Shown here: piece after piece, positions 29,201 through 35,200 of the stretch
Layout of the letters: each line of letters begins with the position of its first letter
Position numbering within the stretch: the first letter of the stretch is position 1
Source of the DNA: Azospirillum sp. B4
Lineage (GTDB): Bacteria; Pseudomonadota; Alphaproteobacteria; Azospirillales; Azospirillaceae
Reading direction: 5' to 3'
Assembly: GCF_000333275.1 (NCBI RefSeq)
Contig: NZ_BACU01000416.1
Coordinates: 1 to 64,000 of the forward strand
DNA length: 64,000 bases
Notes under the pieces: model-generated
The model's database searches: none
The model's input: the letters and a program-made list of their open reading frames with translations, nothing else
Told to the model about the DNA's origin: nothing
Program-made: the position numbers and the translations under genes

Positions 29201-32200
29201 TTCCGGCGCCCCGCCGCCCAGGCGCCGGAACAGGATCTTCAGCCCCTCGATCTCCACGGGGTCGCCCAGCTGCGTGCCGGTACCGTGCGCTTCGATCATG
29301 CCCAGGGTGGCGGCCGGGACGCCGGCATCGGTCAAGGCCATCGCGATGACGTCCGCTTGGGCCTGCGCGTCCGGCGCGGTGATGGTCTGCGCGTGGCCAC
29401 CATGGCCGACCGCCGATCCACGGATCACCGCCAGCACCGGATCGCCGTCCGCCAGGGCGGCGGCCAGGGGCTTCAGCACGAGGGCGGCGACGCCCTCGCC
29501 CTTGACGTAGCCATCGGCACCGGCATCGAATACCCGGCAGCGACCACCGGGCGAGCCGACGCCCAGGCGTTTCACCGTTTCCTCGGCATCGGGGCTCAGC
29601 ATGAGGCTCACGCCCCCCGCGATGGCCAGCTCCGCCTCACCCTGGCGCAGCGCCCTGACCGCGCGATGCAGCGCCACGAGGCTGCCGGAGCAGGCGGTGT
29701 CGACCGCCTCGCTCGGTCCCCGGAAATCATAAAGCCAAGAGATGCGGTTGGGCAGCAGCGACGCGATGTTGCCAAGCGCCATCTGGGGCCGGACGCTCTC
29801 GTCGAACGGAACCAGGGCGGCATACTCGTTGACCTGGGAGGCGAAGAAAACGCCGACACGGCGGCCGGCCAGGCCGCTGGGGTCGATGCCGGCGGTCTCA
29901 AACGCGTTGCTGGTCGCCTCAAGGGCAAGCCGGTGCTGCGGGTCCATCAACTGGGCGTCGCGCAGGCTGATGCCGAAGAAGCCGTGATCGAAGCGGTCGA
30001 CATTGTCCAGATAGCCACCGGCGCCGCCGCGCTTGCCGGCAAGCGACACGCGCTCATCCGGCATGGCCGTGACGAGGTCGTGCCCCGCCTCCAGGTGCGC
30101 CCAGAACGCGTCGACGTCCGGCGAGCCAGGGAACCGGCCTGCCATGCCGATGATGGCGATGGCCCCGTCACCGGACGCCGCCACGGAGGGGCTTCGCACC
30201 GCGGCGACGGCCGGCGCCGGCGTCCCGGGGGGTGCGACGGGGGGGGCCATGGGCGCCGCCATGGGGGCGGGCGCGGGCGGCGAAACGCGCACGCCGCCTT
30301 CGGTCGCAAGATAGTCCGCCAACCGGGCGATCGTGCCATAGGCGAAGAACACCGCCGGAGAGACCGCCACCCCCCAACGGTCTGAGATGCGGGATGCGAA
30401 ATCCTTGAGTGAGATCGAATCAAATCCGAAATCGGCCAGGTTGACGTCAACCGGCAGCCGGTCAGCCGGGAGCTTCATCAGGGCCGCGACCATTTCCACC
30501 AAGGCCGGCCGCAGATCGGTGGCAAGCGTCGCCGGCGGGGCCGCGGTCGCCAGGGGCGGGTGTGGCGCGGGGTGTTCGGTCAGCATCGCTTTCGCCTTGT
30601 CCAGCCCGGTGGGGAAAATCGCGATCTGGGCCTCGCCGCTGGCGATGGCATCATCCAGCAGATCCAGCGCCTCGTCGGTCGCCAGCGGTCGCAGGCCCGA
30701 GGCGGCGCTGAACAGGGCCGCCCCTTCACGGGAGAGCACCTGCCGGCCTTCCGCCCAGAGGGGCCAATCGACGGAGAGTGTCCGGCCCTGCCGCCTGCCG
30801 GCCTGCCGTTCCGCCTCGCGCCAGCTGGCGAAGCGGTCGGCGTAGGCGTTGGCCACGGCGTAATCGCATTGGCCGAAATCGCCGAGTTCGGAGGCCAAGG
30901 AGGCGAAGCTGACGAACAGGTCGATGGGCCGGGTTCCGATCGCCTCGTCCAGTGCGGCGAGGCCGGCGGCCTTGGGCCGCAACACCGCGCGCATCTGATC
31001 CCAGTCCTTGTCGCCGACAACGCCCTGACCGGGGACGCCGGCAAGATGGAACACGGTGGAAAGGGGGCCGAAGCGGGTTTCCGCCTCGGCCAGCACCGTG
31101 GCGATGTCGCCGGGTTCCGCGATGTCGGCCTGGCGATAGGCGGCGCAGCCACCGGCGGCCTCGATCGCGGCGATCGTCGCGGCGACCCGGTCATTCGCCG
31201 GGGATCGCCCGACCAGCGTGATCCGGGCGGCATGGCGCTGGGCCAGCCGCACCGCGAGGGCGCGGGCCAGCACCCCGCCGCCGCCAGTGACAAGGCAGTG
31301 GGCACCCGTTGGCATGACCAGGGGCGACGTCACGGACGCTGGCTCCAGCACCCGCTGCAGCCGTTCACCCCGGTGCAGGCGAAGCTCACGGGGGCCGGCA
31401 ACGCCCAGCGCCAATTCCTGGACGATCACGGGGGCGGCCTCAGGCACGAGTGCTGGGATCTCCAACGCCCGAACATGGGCGCGACCGCCGATGAAAGCGA
31501 TGGACCGGCCGAACGCCACCAAGGCGGCATCCCCGGGCGCACCGGTGTGGGCGAGCAGGACGGGGATGGTCGGCCCATTCGCCGCCAGCAGGCCGCGGAC
31601 GGCATCCAGCAAGGCCTTGCCGGTCTCGGCACCGGCCAGGACCAGGACGGCGTCGGCATCGGAAGCGGGGGCATCGACGATGGTGCCGCCGCCGGCGGCC
31701 CGCCACTCTTCCAGCAGGCGGGCGCGCACCGCCGGCGTGCCGCCCGCCACCGCCAGTGTCCCGACCGCACGGGCGGGGGTGCCGTGGGGCAGGGGGCGCC
31801 AGCGCGGCGCCATCAGGCAGCTCTCGCCGGTGGGGAGGGGGGGCTTGCCAACGGGGACGGACTTCCCAACCGGGATAGGGGCTTGAGGTTGCGCGACCTC
31901 GATCCAGTACGGCGAAAGCTCGAACGGGTAGGTCGGCACGGAAATGCGCCGGCCGCCGGCGCCAATGGCGCTCATGTCTATGGTCTCGCCCGCGCGATAC
32001 CGGCTGGCCAAGGCCGCCAGGTCCATGCGCGCGGCATCTTCCGCCCGGCTTTCCGACGCGCCGGCCAGCAGGCGGCGCAGCTCGCCGATGCCGTCGGCGA
32101 CGGCGGCCCAACGCCGCTCGAAGTGCGTGCGTCCCTCGGCCAGGGTGCGGGCAAGATCGTCCGGGCGGGGCTGCGCGGTCTCCAACCATCGGGCGAGGTT

Positions 32201-35200
32201 GGCGATACGGTGGGCCAGCGCCGTTTCGGTCTTCGCGGACAAGAGAAACAGGTGGGGACCCGGCACCGGGTCTGGTCGGTCCATTGACGGACCCTGTTCG
32301 ATGACGACATGGCAATTGGTGCCGCTGAAGCCGAATGAACTGACGGCGGCGCGCCGGGGGATGTCCGCGCCGGACGGCCAGCGTTCCAACGCCACCGGAA
32401 CATGGAACGGCGTTTCGCGGAGATGGAGTTTGGGGTTCTCCTGCCGGAAATGGAGGGACGGATGGATTTCGCCGTCCCGGACGGCCAGCACGGCCTTGAT
32501 CAGGCCGGCGATGCCCGCGGCGTGGGCGGCATGGCCAATATTGGTCTTGACCGAGCCGAGTGCGGTGACGCCGCGGGGGACCGACCAGTCGGCCCAGGCC
32601 CGGGTCAGGCCCTCGACCTCGATGGGATCGCCCAGCGGTGTACCCGTGCCGTGCGCCTCGACATAGGCGATGCCGCGCGGGTCGATGTCGTGACGGCGGT
32701 AGGTTTCGCGGATCAGCGCCGCTTGGCTCTGTGGACTGGGCGCCGTGATGCCGTTGGTCCTGCCGTCCTGGTTGACGCCGGTCGCGATGATGACGGCATC
32801 GATGTGGTCGCCGTCGGCCATGGCCCGGTCCAGCCGCTTCAACACGACGATGCCGGCCCCCTCGCCCGGCACGAAGCCGTCGGCGCTGGCATCGAACGCG
32901 GCGCAGCGGCCGGTGCGCGACAGCATCCCGGCCGTGCCCGCGGCAACGTTGAAGCCCTTGGTGGTGGTGACGAACACGCCGCCGGCCAAGGCCATGTCGC
33001 ATTCGCCGTCCAGCAGGCTACGGCAGGCCATGTGCACGGAAACCAAGGACGAGGAGCAGGCGGTGTCCACCGCCATCGCCGGGCCCTTGAGATTGAGCAT
33101 ATAGGAAATGCGTGCCGCCAGGATCGAGGCGGCATTGCCCATGAAGGCGAAGGCCTGCGGCTCGATGCCGGCCTGTACCATGCGATGGGTGTAGTCGCCG
33201 CCATGGGCGCCGACGAACACGCCGCAGCGCATGCCATCCAGCATCCCCTCGCCGTAGCCGGCATCCTCCAGCGCGTGCCACGCCTCCATCAGGAACACGC
33301 GATGCTGCGGATCGGTCAGTTCCGCTTCCTTGCCGGAGATGCGCAAGGCAAGTGGGTCGAAGCCCTCGACATTGGCGACAAAGCCGCCCCAGCGTTCGAA
33401 CGGGTTGAGGTCACCGTCCGGCTGCGGGTCCGGGCGCCACCGCGACGGCGGCACTTCGCCGACACCCGACCGGCCTTCACGCAGCAGGTTGCGGAACGCC
33501 TCCAGGTCGGGCGCGCCGGCGTAACGCGCCGCCATGCCGATCACGGCGATGCGCCGGTCCTGCCCGCCCCCGCCGCCAGGGGTGGGGGCGGGCTCGGGCA
33601 TCACGGCTGGCGCCGGGGGCTGCCGTTCGGCCAGCAGTGCGGTGAGATGGGCGCCCAGGTCGGCCACGGTCGGGTGGTCGAACACCACGGTCGGCCTGAG
33701 GTCGAGAGCCAGCGCCGCGTTGAGCTTTTCCACCAGTCCGACGCCCAGGATCGAATCCAGGCCGTAATCCATGAAGCGTGCCCGCCGGTCGATGTCGGCC
33801 GGGGCCATCGTCAGCACCCGGGCGACCGCTTCGATCAGCAGCCGGTCGATGTCGGCCGACCCCGCGGTGGCGGCTGGACGCGGCGCGGGCGCCAATTTCG
33901 ACGGCGCCGGCATCGGCGCGGTCAGGGCGGCGGCGGCTTGGTCACGGGTCGCCGTCAGGACCGCCTGGATGATCTGGCCGCTGTCGTCGGCCAAGCCGCC
34001 GACTGACAATTCCGGGAAGCCGGCGGCGGCGAGGGCCGCCTGCCAACCTTCCGTCGAAAGCAGCGGGGAGCCGGGCAGGCGGTCGTCTTCGAACGCCCAC
34101 CAGCCGTCGGTCAATCCGAAGGTGAGGGTGGCGAAGTCCTGGACGCGCGTCACCTCGTTCAGCACCAGGGCCGCGCCGGGCGCCATGACGCTGTGCAGGC
34201 GCCGCAGCACGCCATCGATCCGGCGCGTGGCGTGCAGCACGTTGGCCGCGATCACGATGTCGAACGGCCCGGCGGCCGCGACTTCCGCCGGCACGGCGGT
34301 TTCCAGGTCGAAGACCGCGCAGGTGACGCGCCCGTCCCCGGCGAACGACCGTCGCGCCGCGCTGACAAAGGCGGGGGCCACGTCGGTGAATAGGTATTCC
34401 GCCTGTGGCCCCAGCCGGGCCAGCACCGCGCGCGTGGACCCCCCGGTGCCGGCGCCGACCTCCAGCACGCGCACCACCGGACGATCGGCGCACCGGGCCC
34501 GCGCCAGGTCCGCGACGCGGTCGGCCAGCAGCGTGTTCAGATGGTCGGCCAGCGGGTTGCCGCGATAGACCGCCTCGACCAGATGGCCGCTGCCGCCGGG
34601 GAACAAGACCTCCATGGCGGTGCGCCGGCCGGTCAGGACATCCGGCAGGCCGGCGATCGCGGCCCCCAGCAGGTCCAGGAACGGCTTCGCTTCCGCCTGG
34701 GTCGGCTTTGGCGCCGTGCTATCCGGCGGCGACGCGTTGGGTGGCAGCCGAATGAGATCGCCGTCCGCGATCAGCGCGCCGGTCCTGGCCAGAATGTCGA
34801 TCAGGGCGTCGAACAGCCGCGTGCGGTTCTGGGCGATGCCCAGCTTCCGCTGGGTCCAGGCCCGGGTGAAACTCAGCCGGCCGGCGTCAAACAAGCCCAT
34901 CCGCCGCATCGCGTCGACCAGGGCGGCACGGCCCCAGGCCTCCGCCGCCGCGAAAACCGTGCCGTGCGCATGCAGCACGGCGGAGTCGATCGCGGCGTCG
35001 GCCGCCGGCGTCGCCACAGGCATCGCGGGGCGGAAGCGTCCCCGCTCGAACGGGGTGCCCGGCAGGGGGATGCGGCGGGCACCGGCCCATTGAACGGGCG
35101 GCAGGTTGGCCCGCAGGACCGCCCCCGACGCGATCCTGTCCAGGCCGGCCAACGCGTCGGCGATGCTGTCCGCCATGAAGCCAGCACCTTCCGGCAAGGC